A program made the translations under genes and the position numbers. The notes beneath the pieces were generated by a model. It searched no databases, was not told where the DNA came from, and saw only the letters and a program-made list of their open reading frames with translations. From assembly GCA_016256075.1 (NCBI GenBank), contig SDVU01000197.1, forward strand, positions 1 to 17,965: DNA of 17,965 bases, in the 5' to 3' direction. Shown here one piece after another: positions 1 to 7,935 of this stretch. Source of the DNA: Dictyocoela muelleri (Eukaryota; Microsporidia). Within the stretch, counting starts at the first letter, position 1, and each line of letters begins with the position of its first letter.

Positions 1-277
1 TTGAAATAGTCGTATTTTTAATTAAAACTAAATTTTAAAAAATTTGATTTTTTTAATTCCTTATGAACCCCTACCTTAGCGGTGGGCTTTTTTATAACCT
101 TGCACCAAAATTTTTATATTTTTACCGTTTAATATCAAGATAAGATAATATTAAATTTTAATTCTTTGATTAAAGTCATCATACTTAAATTATAATTGAA
201 TTCTGATAAGTAATGAGCTACACTTCTTCGAAAATGATTAATAAACAACTATTAATTCGATAAAATATCTTCATATG
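1..277. other. AT-rich left edge without a gene
   Basis: No open frame or family motif is visible here. A short hairpin (CCCCTACC / GGTGGG) lies at about 68-86. It is followed at 101-115 by TGCACCAAAATTTTT, which resembles the subterminal sequence next to the palindromes of MULE-1 (GCGCACCAAAA at its left end, and the reverse complement of its right end). This could be the eroded end of a related MULE, but the match is short and in AT-rich sequence. Confidence 0.3.
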
Positions 278-354
278 TATCCAATTAGAAATCTGGTACT
301 AAGTCGCCTACCAGGGCGCCATGACATCGATAAAATGACTTAGGGATAAAAGAA
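278..354 (+). repeat. Left 77-bp direct repeat flanking MULE-1
   Basis: This 77-bp segment recurs at 1994-2070 in the same orientation with no indel and 66 of 77 positions identical by my count. It lies immediately outside the terminal palindromes of MULE-1. It contains CTAAGTC and, further on, GACTTAG as a short internal inverted repeat, and a GGCGCC palindrome. It resembles the tails of the SINE-like units at 8880-9235 and 10210-10515 (shared ACTAAGTCG and TTAGGAAT blocks), so it looks like dispersed target sequence that was duplicated rather than part of the MULE. Confidence 0.85.
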
Positions 355-357
355 GGC

Positions 358-446
358 TGCGCATCAACTCGCCTCGAGGCGAGTTGTTGCGCACCAAAAA
401 AAAACACAAAAAAATGCATCAACTCGCCTCGAGGCAAGTTGATGTA
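358..446. repeat. Left terminal double palindrome of MULE-1
   Basis: There are two palindromes, at 358-393 (36 bp, one mispaired position) and 415-446 (32 bp, about two mispaired positions). Both share the core AACTCGCCTCGAGGC and are separated by an A-rich spacer. They could form cruciforms or hairpins in single strands. The right end of the element carries the matching pair at 1893-1925 and 1953-1990, so these are terminal structures and not chance palindromes. Confidence 0.85.
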
Positions 447-529
447 TTTTTTTAGACACTTTCTTGAAAAATCAAATAAAATTTTTGAAAGGGCAACAAA
501 ACTCTCGGTTGTTATTATATAGCAATTAA

Positions 530-1862
530 ATATACAATTTTGATAAAAAATCTAATAATAATAAAACAAAATGGAGATGCAAACTTGGAACTTGCTCATC
601 TAGATGTATTCTTATGGCAGAAGAAACTATCTTTTCTGAAACACCACATGTAAACCATGAAAAACTTTTTGAATTTGAAATCATTACAATTATCGCTAAA
701 AACTAAATAAAGGAACAAGCAATTAAATCAATAGAAAAATCAAGCACTATTGTAACTGGCGTTTTAAAAAATTACCACGAAAATATTTATAATTTATTGC
801 CAACAGAAAGATCTTTAACAAATTCGGTTTCCCGAGTTCGAATAGATAATATACCCAATTTTATACCTTCTAATCCTGATATACCCGAAACACTTCATTT
901 TAATCTGAGAGGCGAAGAATTTTTTAGGTTCGATAACGGAATTTATGATCCGTTAAGATTCTGTGTTTTCTTCAACGAATATCAAAAAAGTATTATTCTA
1001 AAAGGTTCAAAATGCTGGTTAATTAATGGTAGTTTTAAACCAGTTCCATCTTTTTTTTTAGTTAAAACGATACACGCCATTTATTTTGATCGTATTTAGC
1101 CAGTATGCCACATACTTATGAAAAAGAAATCCCTTGATGCATATATTTTTGCCTTTAAAAAGATAAAGGAGTATATGCCTATTTCTCTAGAAAACATAAT
1201 CATCGATTTTGAAAATGCATTAAATAAGTCTTTAAAAATTTCATATCCAATGAGTGCGCTTTATGGTTGCAATTTCCACTTTGGTCAAATGATCTGGAGG
1301 AATATTCAATCACACGGACTTTCTGAAATTTATAAAGAAAAAAGTTGGCATAGAACTATATTACGAAAAGTCCTTGCCCTTCCATAATTCACATCCAATC
1401 AAGTGAAACTAGTATTTGAAAAAATACATTTTTCGCTCCTTAATAATGAAAAAGATGATAATTTATTAAGATTTATAAATTACTTTAAGAAGAGTTTTAT
1501 TAGTAGTGATAATAATGAATCTGAAGTAATTTATGAAATTAATTTTTGGTCATGTTATGAACGAGTTCTTAACGGCATACCCAGGACGAATAATATTATC
1601 GAAGCTTGTATCGCACTTTAAATGCTGAATCAGTAAATTCTCACCCAAACATTGCAAAATTTTGTAATATTTCATCAAAAGAAGAAAATAGAATGAAGAT
1701 AAAATTTCTCAGATAATTGGTGTAAAATGTCTTGAAATTACGCGAGCAAATTTTGAGAAAGAATCATATTTAAAGGTATTAATAAAAAACTATCAGGAAT
1801 TAGATATTAAATCTTTCTTTAAGCTGATCGATATAATGTTGGTTGTAAAGGCAATTAAATAA
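530..1862 (+). pseudogene. MULE transposase relic with FLYWCH-type N-terminus
   Basis: One forward frame (codons starting at 569, 797, 1118 and 1403 are in phase) carries a near-complete MULE transposase. At about 569-680 there is a FLYWCH-like finger (WRCK...C..RC...HVNHEKL). At 1007-1090 lies the strand before the first catalytic residue, reading CWLINGSFK where the family has W-x-x-D-G-T-F-K; the Asp is Asn (AAT, 1025-1027). At 1190-1300 there is IIIDFENA followed by GCNFHFGQMIW (second Asp at 1205-1207). At 1585-1605 RTNNIIEA holds the expected Glu (1601-1603). In-frame stops lie at 704-706, 1097-1099 and 1385-1387, and a single-base frame change near 1606 moves the C-terminal HPNIAKF-type tail into another frame. 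A last open stretch ends with the stop at 1860-1862. Length and domain order suit a full family member. The true start codon was not determined. Confidence 0.85.
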
Positions 1863-1892
1863 ATTAATTAATCATTTTTTTGATTTTAAAAA

Positions 1893-1990
1893 GCACAACA
1901 ACTCGCCTAGTGGCGAGTTGATGCATTTTTACGTAATTTTTTCGAAATTTTGGTGCGCATCAAGTTGCCCCGAGGCGAGTTGATGCACAC
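1893..1990. repeat. Right terminal double palindrome of MULE-1
   Basis: Palindromes lie at about 1893-1925 and 1953-1990 with the same AACTCGCC...GGCGAGTT arms as the left end. The spacer TTTCGAAATTTTGGTGCGC is the inverted counterpart of the left-end GCGCACCAAAA tract. Together with 358-446 they define the element's inverted termini. Confidence 0.85.
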
Positions 1991-1993
1991 CGG

Positions 1994-2070
1994 TATCTAA
2001 TTAGAAAACTAGTACTAAGTCGCCAACCAGGGCGCCCTAAAATCAAAAAAATGACTTAGGAATAAAGGAA
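1994..2070 (+). repeat. Right 77-bp direct repeat flanking MULE-1
   Basis: Partner of 278-354, the same length without gaps and about 86% identical. Its divergence is similar to the general decay of the element, which fits a duplication made when MULE-1 inserted, followed by independent drift of the two copies. Confidence 0.85.
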
Positions 2071-2144
2071 AGTTTTTTTCGGCCTATAATGATTTACTAC
2101 TATCAGCGGTAATATCATGTATAATTCTTTTACCAAAAAACGAT

Positions 2145-2400
2145 ACTCGTCTCTTTTTACCACTAATTGTGACTCCCTTGAAAATCTTGACTGCCTTTTT
2201 TATAATTTAATATACCTCAAAATAAAAATTGTTTTTTTTTTAGAATTTAAGAGCCTCCCTGCAAATTGTGTCTCCCTTTTAAAATTAAAAATGATTATCA
2301 AAAATCTATTTTTTTAAATTTTTTATTAATAAAATTGAAAAAATGTAGCTGCTTGCAAATTGTGACGTCCCATTTTATAAACAATTATAAAATAAAAATT
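2145..2400 (-). repeat. Left arm of a large inverted repeat (~95-bp subrepeats)
   Basis: The reverse complement matches 7640-7935. Best-matching blocks are 2190-2231 against 7855-7892 (AATTTTTATTTTGAG and TTAAATTATAAAAA) and 2161-2190 against about 7893-7925. Inside the arm a motif reading CACAATTTGCA on the minus strand recurs near 2163, 2262 and 2355 at about 95-bp spacing, so the arm is itself a degenerate tandem repeat. Short open frames here (2117-2317, 2266-2559) look like chance. Confidence 0.6.
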
Positions 2401-2426
2401 TTAAAAGTTATTTTAGGGTATTTTTT

Positions 2427-3142
2427 ATTTACTACAGTTTTATACACAATGTCGAAGCTATCAAAATATCTTAGTTCCTCTAGCGTAAGTGGACTTTTTT
2501 TATGGTACACTAATGCTAGAATACCTGAAAAAACATCATATAAAATTATTAAAAACTAAATTAAAAAATATTTTCAATAAAATTTGAAAAAATATTTAGT
2601 TCTCATTATTTTAAAAAAAATACCATCCCTTCCTTAAACCTATATTTGAAAAAATAGTAAAAACTACTCAATATGTCATTCTCAAAATATAAAAGAAATC
2701 CTTAAATATATATATATATATTAAACACATATTTAAAGAATTCTGTTATTAATTAGTTAAAATCATCAAATTAAGTAAAACCATATACTTTTCAATTTTT
2801 CTATTTTGGTAATGAGAGAGATAAAAATGTGGATCATGAATTGCGTATTTAAAAATATTTTGATTTTTAGCACCTTGCAATGTCATATTTGGTATTTTCT
2901 ACTTTTTTAAAATTAAGTTTCTAAGAGATAGTAGAGTGGTGTTTTCACAATAAAAAAAATCAAATAAGAACCGATATTTATTTAAATTTTATCGGGCACA
3001 TTTTAAATTTGGATTTTAATTTTTTAAAGATATATTTTTAAGTCTTCTAGCGTAAGCGGGTGATAAAAAAATTGCTTAATTACGCAGAAGACCTAAAATC
3101 TTTTTGATAGATCTAGCATCGTGTATAGAACTGTAGTAAAAT
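2427..3142. mobile_element. 716-bp MITE with ~80-bp terminal inverted repeats
   Basis: The left end (2427-2500) reads ACTACAG, then TATACACAATG, then TATCAAAA, then CTCTAGCGTAAG. The right end (3055-3142) is its inverted counterpart, ending CTGTAGTAAAAT. Divergence is moderate with small indels. The 550-bp interior has no coding signal. The right arm also folds on itself (GTCTTCTAGCGTAAGC near 3042 against ACGCAGAAGAC near 3083). No convincing short target duplication is visible. It seems to have landed just inside the left arm of the large inverted repeat. Confidence 0.65.
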
Positions 3143-3199
3143 AGGTCTATCACTAGTCAAAATAGGCTATACTATGTAAAAATTGGCCTATACCTTTGC
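3138..3199 (+). repeat. Short tandem repeat, three ~20-bp units
   Basis: Three degenerate units begin AAAATAGGTCTAT (3138), AAAATAGGCTAT (3159) and AAAAATTGGCCTAT (3178). The array starts inside the last bases of the MITE's right end and runs into its flank. Confidence 0.5.
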
Positions 3200-3381
3200 A
3201 AAACCAAGTAAAATATACCTGATCCAAATGACTGTAAAGATTTAAAAATATAAAATAAATTTTGAAATTTTATATATAATTGGTCATTATAATTGTTTAT
3301 TATAATTTTTTATGGTGGCACAATTTGAAACCTGCTACTTACTTTACATTTTCATTAATAAAAAAAATATCATGTACCACC
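3200..3381. other. Gene-free AT-rich stretch with one subrepeat copy
   Basis: No coding signal. About 3313-3372 (CACAATTTGAAACCTGC, then a CATTAATAAAAAAAATA-like tract) resembles the ~95-bp subrepeat seen in the inverted-repeat arms at 2145-2400 and 7640-7935, here in plus orientation. Confidence 0.4.
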
Positions 3382-3477
3382 AAATGCTAATTCCCAAAAA
3401 TACCCAATTCCCCAAAATACCCAATTCCAAAAATGACCAATTTCTAAAAATGCACCTTTCCCAAAATGCCCAATTTA
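3382..3477 (+). repeat. Minisatellite array A, 16-17 bp unit
   Basis: About six degenerate units of consensus AAAAATGCCCAATTCC. The same unit forms array B (6258-6410, same orientation) and array C (7500-7612, opposite orientation). Just after the array, GATATTCGGTC (about 3491-3501) has an inverted partner, GACCGAATATC, inside array B. Confidence 0.75.
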
Positions 3478-3699
3478 CGGGTCTTGTTTGATATTCGGTC
3501 TACAACCTAGGTAGGGACCTATTATAATTATAAATAATAAAATATTTTAAAATTCACTAAAAATAACAAAAATAATAAAAGTTTTTATATTTATTTTTCA
3601 AAAATCATTTTAAAAATCATTTTAAAATAATTAGATATTTGTCTTGGATTTGAAGTATTTAAATATCTTATTTTTAAACTATACTATTTTATCTAATTA

Positions 3700-4200
3700 T
3701 CTATATCTAATCTCTTACATTAATCCTTTCTTCATTTCATTTTTGAGATGACCCCAAAATCCTTCAATATTATTGATATGTGTTCCTTTTCGCACTACTG
3801 AAACATTCTCTATGATTGACTATCTCATGCTATACACAGAAATTTTTTGCTACCGATGGATATGAATGGTTTTCATCTGTATACATATATGAACCCACGC
3901 CTATTATACCTTCAAGTGTATTTTTTATTGTAGCGTTTTTTCTGATCGGGTATTTTCTTTATATAATTTTTTTTCGGGTGTATTATCTATATCACCAATA
4001 ATCCAAACAGTATCTTTTTTATCATCATCTTCTGAAGTTGGAGTTTTTATACGACCCCTTCTACAAATAGCAGTTACATCAATCTAACTATTCTCTCAAT
4101 TCCACCTAACACTAAATTATTTTTATATAATTTTCTGAATATTTTATAAACATACTTCTAACAATATAAATGTGGGATCAGTTTCTTTATTTCCTCGGGA
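3700..4200 (-). pseudogene. Merlin / ISXO2-like (IS1016-type) transposase relic
   Basis: Read on the minus strand, from high to low coordinates, the motifs are: RKLYKNN..LGGIERIV (about 4145-4090), IDVTAICRRGRIKTPT then DTVWIIGDID (about 4086-3980), a tract matching TLEGIIGVGSY, YTDENHSYPSVAKNF (about 3880-3835), HEIVNHRECF, and finally HINNIEGFWGHLKNEMKK (about 3765-3725). This is the DDE layout of the ISXO2-like domain. It has a first Asp in the IDx motif, the second in TDENHSY and a Glu in NIEGFW. The frame changes at least twice and there are internal stops, so it is dead. Terminal inverted repeats were not recognised with confidence, so element limits are unknown. The plus-strand open frame at 3816-4001 is a shadow of this relic. 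Confidence 0.8.
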
Positions 4201-4290
4201 AAAAAGGAAATTTTTCTAAAATTATTATTATTATTATTTTATTCTTATTTTAATTTAAGAGTAATTATTATTAACTCCTGTGGGGGGATT

Positions 4291-4328
4291 GGGACTGATC
4301 GACTCGGGGCTAAATAATGGGACTGATC
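4291..4328 (+). repeat. Two direct copies of GGGACTGATC in a G-rich tract
   Basis: GGGACTGATC occurs at 4291-4300 and 4319-4328, after a G-rich run (TGTGGGGGGATT). This is unusually GC-rich for the region and sits upstream of the Merlin relic in its own orientation. It could be part of that element's terminus, but no opposite end was found. Confidence 0.35.
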
Positions 4329-4585
4329 CGAAATGTTTGTAAATTTAATTATTTATCATATTTTGAATTTAAACATATGATAAATTTAATAATAGAAAAT
4401 AATTTAAGAAAAAAAAAGCGATTTATAGGCATTTTAATGTTAATAAGAAAAGTTTTTTTGGCAGCCTCTTTTCACACACCTAAAAATTGTATTTTTCTTC
4501 CTTATTTCAACATAAATACATGTTTTTTATATATATATATATCCAAATGATAAAAAGGTGCTTGTTATTTGAATAACATAATTTT
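4329..4585. other. AT-rich spacer without a supportable gene
   Basis: The short open frame at 4317-4550 has low-complexity Ile/Phe/Asn/Lys composition and no family motif. I take it as chance. A short TATA run lies near 4530-4542. Confidence 0.5.
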
Positions 4586-4704
4586 TCATTATTATTGACT
4601 ACTTTTGCATTATTATTGACCACTTTTGCATTATTATTGACTACTTTTTTTCATTATTATTGACTACTTTTTTCATTATTATTGACTACTTTTTTCATTA
4701 TTAT
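4586..4704 (+). repeat. Left iteron array, ~22-bp unit, 5-6 copies
   Basis: Units start near 4586, 4608 and then roughly every 22 bases, differing mainly in T-tract length. They are inverted relative to the array at 5910-6124, so the terminal inverted repeat itself is tandemly iterated. These could be repeated transposase-binding sites (inference). Confidence 0.9.
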
Positions 4705-4745
4705 CAAATTTTTTTTCTTTTTTAAAATATTAATATGCCCTTAAA

Positions 4746-5833
4746 ATGAAATTTACTATCGAAACAGAAAGCGATGAGTTCTTAATGGAAATTGTTTTAA
4801 AAGAGCAACCTGAGGAGAATCAAAATGTCGTACGAAATAAAAACCAGGCAGTTAATAAAAGTAAGGTAGAATGTTTTTTAGGTTTTCTAGATAATGAATA
4901 CAGCCTAAAAAATATGCAGCCTGTTCTTAATCTTTCCGAAAGTTCTATAAAGAGACTGTATAACGAATATACATTAGGAAATATACTAGACATTATAAAA
5001 TTCAAGACGGCTGGGGAAAAAGAAATCTGCATCTAGAAAATATTATGCTTCTGAAAAGAATTTAATAGCATCCTTGATAAGTATTAACCCACGCATATCT
5101 TTAAAGGTACTGAGTGAGAGACTCTTGCTTAATAATCTTGCTTGATCATATTATATGTCTACTGTATCTAGTATTATAAAAAAATAAATTGTACGAGGAA
5201 GACACTAACATTAATACCAGTAAACAGAAACAGCAATGAAAATAAAAATACAATAGCTCAGTACGCCACATTATTATAAAATATAAATGACAATCAATGA
5301 TATTTTTAAATGAGACTGGTTTCAATTTGCATTCATATCAGAGGTTTGGGCTACTCACCGAAAAATTACAAATGCTTTATTAATATTCCTAATTCAAAGA
5401 GTACAAATATATCAGTTTTATGTGCTATTAAGAACAAAGATATTCTTGCAATTAAAGACAAAGTAGGAAGTTTTAAATCGACATTTATAAGATTAATTGA
5501 ACACAACTTCCAATCTTAGATCAAAATGATATGAAGTATATCATCATGTATAATGCTTCTATACATAGAACTACATAAGTAAGAGAATCATTAGCTCGTA
5601 GGAATTATATCCTCAAATTTCTTCCTCCCCATTATTCACAACTAAATCCAATAGAGGACTTCTTTTCGACTTTTAAGTCTAGAGCTAAACAACTGAATAA
5701 TTCATCTTATAGCAATGAACTTATTGACGAAATTAATAGTGTTCTTTTAAGTGGAGCTTTCAGGTTAGAAGGATACTTTAATCATATGCGTGTTTGGATT
5801 GAAAGGGTAATCGCTTGTCTATTTTTCATTTAA
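4746..5833 (+). pseudogene. Tc1/mariner-IS630-like (DDE_3) transposase relic
   Basis: The N-terminal open frame 4746-5036 (ATG at 4746) carries a helix-turn-helix-like stretch, EYSLKNMQPVLNLSESSIKR. It then shifts frame near 5010-5030 into a tract reading NPRISLKVLSERLLL. The catalytic part lies in several frames. FLNETGFNLH (5303-5332) corresponds to the family F-L-D-E-T-G-F, with Asn (5309-5311) for the first Asp. YSPKNYKCFINIPNSKSTN with LCAIKNKDILAIKD follows. Next comes IIMYNASIHRT, where Tyr (5549-5551) replaces the second Asp. FLPPHYSQLNPIEDFFSTFK retains the Glu. The frame from about 5522 has an in-frame stop at 5576-5578 and ends at 5831-5833 after HMRVWIERV. Two of the three catalytic acids are lost. 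The opposite-strand open frame 4820-5032 is a shadow. Confidence 0.85.
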
Positions 5834-5909
5834 TAATAAACAAACAATTTTTCTCGACTTAATTTTTCTTTTTTATCACACATTATATTTTTTTAAATGT
5901 GAAAAAAGC

Positions 5910-6124
5910 TGTCAATAATAATGCAAAAAGTGGTCAATAATAATGCAAAAAAGCTGTTAATAATAATTCAAAAAGTGGTCAATAATAATGCAAAAAGTGG
6001 TCAATAATAATGCAAAAAGTGGTCAATAAAACAAAAAGTGGGCAATAATAATGCACAAAGTGGTCAATAATAATGGAAAAAGTGGTCAATAATAATGCAA
6101 AAAGAGGTCAATAATAATGAAAAG
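5910..6124 (+). repeat. Right iteron array, ~22-bp unit, about ten copies
   Basis: Units such as GTCAATAATAATGCAAAAAG repeat about ten times, with one shortened unit near 6022-6041. It is the inverted partner of the left array and about twice as long, so one or both arrays changed copy number after the element formed or inserted. Confidence 0.9.
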
Positions 6125-6257
6125 GACTGTTTATTGTTTTACATAAAAAATTGTATGCATCATCAACAGAGTTAAAAACTCTATGATATAAACCATATAT
6201 TATAAAATAAGGGTCATTTTTTAAAAAAATTGCTTATCTTTGATAATCGGTCTATAT
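6125..6257. other. Spacer between Tc1-like element and minisatellite B
   Basis: Nothing recognisable. Close to 6242-6252 the sequence begins to resemble degenerate minisatellite units (AATCGGTCTATATT). Confidence 0.4.
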
Positions 6258-6410
6258 TAAAGATGACCGAATATCAAAGATGACCACAATTCCGCAAATA
6301 CCCAATTATTAAAATTCCCAGTCCTCAATATGCCATAAATTTAAAATACCATAACTCAAAATGCCATAACTCAAAATTCCACGCTCAAAATGCCTAATCA
6401 AAACGCCTTG
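6258..6410 (+). repeat. Minisatellite array B, 14-17 bp unit
   Basis: About ten degenerate units, from AAAGATGACCGAATATC through AAAATGCCATAACTC to AAAACGCC. It shares the AAAATGCC core with arrays A (3382-3477) and C (7500-7612). Units shorten progressively to the right. Confidence 0.7.
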
Positions 6411-7499
6411 TTTTCTAACTGTTTATAAATATTTTATTTTTTTTAAAAAGTAAATTTTGGATTGCAAATTTGAAGCAAGACCGTGTGCCCGGACAGAATT
6501 TTACCCGGTCACACAATTTTAAAGAGATTTGCAAAATTTAAAATTTTGACGAAGTATGCAGAAAAAATTTTAAAGCCCTAAATCTACATTAACCAAAATA
6601 TTTATTGACACAAATCGGCACTCAAGTATCATATAAGTGAATAATTTATACAACAAGATGTTAAATGCTGGTTTTCGACGAGTTAGTCTCGCCGTTGTCA
6701 CATAAAAAAAACGATTATTTATAAATAAAAACAAAATTTCATGACATTAGACTACTTTAAATCTCTTTCAGATTTAGTTTATATTATTTCCTAATATTGA
6801 AAAAATAAGTATATTAAAAAAAGTATTTCTGGGTTATTAAATATCACGAAATTTTTTTTTTATCTTCTCGTCTTTTTAATGTGACTTTTCGATTGAATAA
6901 CTCCTATATAAACTAATACCTATCTCACCCTACCCTATTTAAATTTTATGGAATGCTTGTTATTCACTTTGAGGTTGTTGTTGTTCTGATACGAAATTTA
7001 GCAGACGATTGTTTTGTTTAAGGAGAAAAAAATAATGAGCCTGTTAAATCTTACATTGTATATTATTTGCGATTTTATAATTTATAAATGATGACTCACA
7101 AAAGGAATCTCTAATGATTGTGATATTTCTCGTAAGAACATGTAATATAAAGAAATTAGAAGTGTTTACAAAATTTTATGTGGTTTTATTAATAAAAAAT
7201 CAATTCTTAAATTTTTTCTCGATATTGAATTTTATTGTTTTTTTCATAAAAAAATAATCCAAGGTAGGGACCTTATCCATGCCTGGACACACAAACTTGC
7301 ACCTAAAATTATATATTTAACAAGTAAAAATTTAAAAAATAAAAAAAATGAAAACAAAAATATATAAGAATTTATTCACAGTTTAAAGATATAACTATTA
7401 AAAAATATGAAAATTATAATGTTAAAAAAAATTGAAAGAATATTTAGAGTATTATCATTTTAAATATTAAAAATTAATTGATTATGTTTTGAAGATATG
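6411..7499. other. Gene-free AT-rich stretch
   Basis: Both strands were read for family motifs and none was found. Small features: a GC-richer segment at about 6480-6520 (GTGTGCCCGGACAG...CCCGGTCACAC, arms GTGTG/CACAC); a weak hairpin near 6677-6698 (CGACGAG / CTCGCCG); and AGGTAGGGACCT at about 7263-7274, which also occurs at about 3511-3522 (CTAGGTAGGGACCTATT). The last shared block sits near minisatellites A and C, suggesting one repeat family carries both. Confidence 0.4.
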
Positions 7500-7612
7500 G
7501 TATTTTAAAGATATGTCATTTTGAGGATTGGTCATTTTGAGGATTAGGTATTTTTGGGATTGGGCATTTGAGAGATTGGGCATTTTTGGGATTGGGCATT
7601 TTTGAATAGGAC
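7500..7612 (-). repeat. Minisatellite array C, inverted copy of A and B
   Basis: Seven to eight units that read AAAAATGCCCAATCCC on the minus strand (GGGATTGGGCATTTTT on plus). It is the most regular of the three arrays. It lies just inside the right arm of the large inverted repeat, mirroring array A on the left side. Confidence 0.8.
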
Positions 7613-7639
7613 CGGAAAGTTATATAGGCATTTTAAATT

Positions 7640-7935
7640 AAAAGGGTTACAGAGTTTGCAACCAGATACATACTTATCATGTTATTAATCAAAAATTTAA
7701 TGGGCATTATTTTTAAATGTGGTCAGAATTAGCAGTGCTACATACTTTAAATCTTATTAATAAAAATTTAAAAAAAAATTTGTCAATTATTTTAGGCGCA
7801 AAAAGGGGCTCACAATTTGCAGTCAGGCAATTTATAAAATTTTATTATAAAAATTTAATTTTTATTTTGAGACTTATTAAATTATAAAAAGAAAACATAA
7901 TTTCAAGGTATCACAGATATTTGTAACAGCCTTTA
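7640..7935 (+). repeat. Right arm of the large inverted repeat
   Basis: It matches the reverse complement of 2145-2400. It holds three copies of a subrepeat with TTTGCA...CTACATACTT...ATTAATAAAAATTTA near 7653, 7728 and 7818. Together with 2145-2400 it encloses about 5.2 kb containing the MITE, Merlin relic, Tc1-like element and minisatellites, as the ends of a large foldback element or composite would. Confidence 0.6.

Larger units (their letters stand above)
355..1993 (+). mobile_element. MULE-1, decayed Mutator-like DNA transposon
   Basis: The element is about 1.64 kb. Its ends are inverted repeats of roughly 100 bp, each carrying two near-perfect palindromes built on AACTCGCC/GGCGAGTT. 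Between them lies a single MULE transposase relic on the plus strand (about 530-1862). The inverted relation of the ends shows in the order palindrome, GCGCACCAAAA, spacer, second palindrome on the left, and the reverse complement of this on the right. The flanks are the 77-bp direct repeats at 278-354 and 1994-2070. Inferred state: immobile, because the coding frame is interrupted and the first catalytic Asp is replaced. Confidence 0.85.
4586..6124 (+). mobile_element. Tc1/mariner-IS630-like element with iterated ends
   Basis: The element is about 1.54 kb, with one DDE_3-type transposase relic (4746-5833) between two inverted arrays of a ~22-bp unit. The left array (4586-4704, about five and a half units) reads TCATTATTATTGACTACTTT. 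The right array (5910-6124, about ten units) is its reverse complement, reading GTCAATAATAATGCAAAAAG. The outer ends carry no clear TA duplication, so exact limits are uncertain. Confidence 0.8.

Noticed and set aside
278-2070. Direct repeats around MULE-1 read as LTRs of a retroelement.
   Set aside because: The enclosed gene is a DDE-type MULE transposase with no reverse transcriptase, and the repeats lie outside the element's own inverted, palindromic termini.
2117-2559. Two overlapping open frames of 66 and 97 codons.
   Set aside because: They lie across degenerate ~95-bp subrepeats and the MITE left end, with low-complexity composition and no family motif.
3816-4001. Plus-strand open frame with a hydrophobic, membrane-like C-terminus.
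   Set aside because: The opposite strand carries clear Merlin/ISXO2-like motifs over the same bases.
4820-5032. Minus-strand open frame of 70 codons.
   Set aside because: It is antisense to the Tc1-like transposase N-terminus and shows no motif of its own.
4586-6124. The regularly repeated ~22-bp units looked at first like a CRISPR-type array.
   Set aside because: Units are directly contiguous with no spacers, occur as two inverted arrays at the ends of a transposase relic, and the context is eukaryotic.
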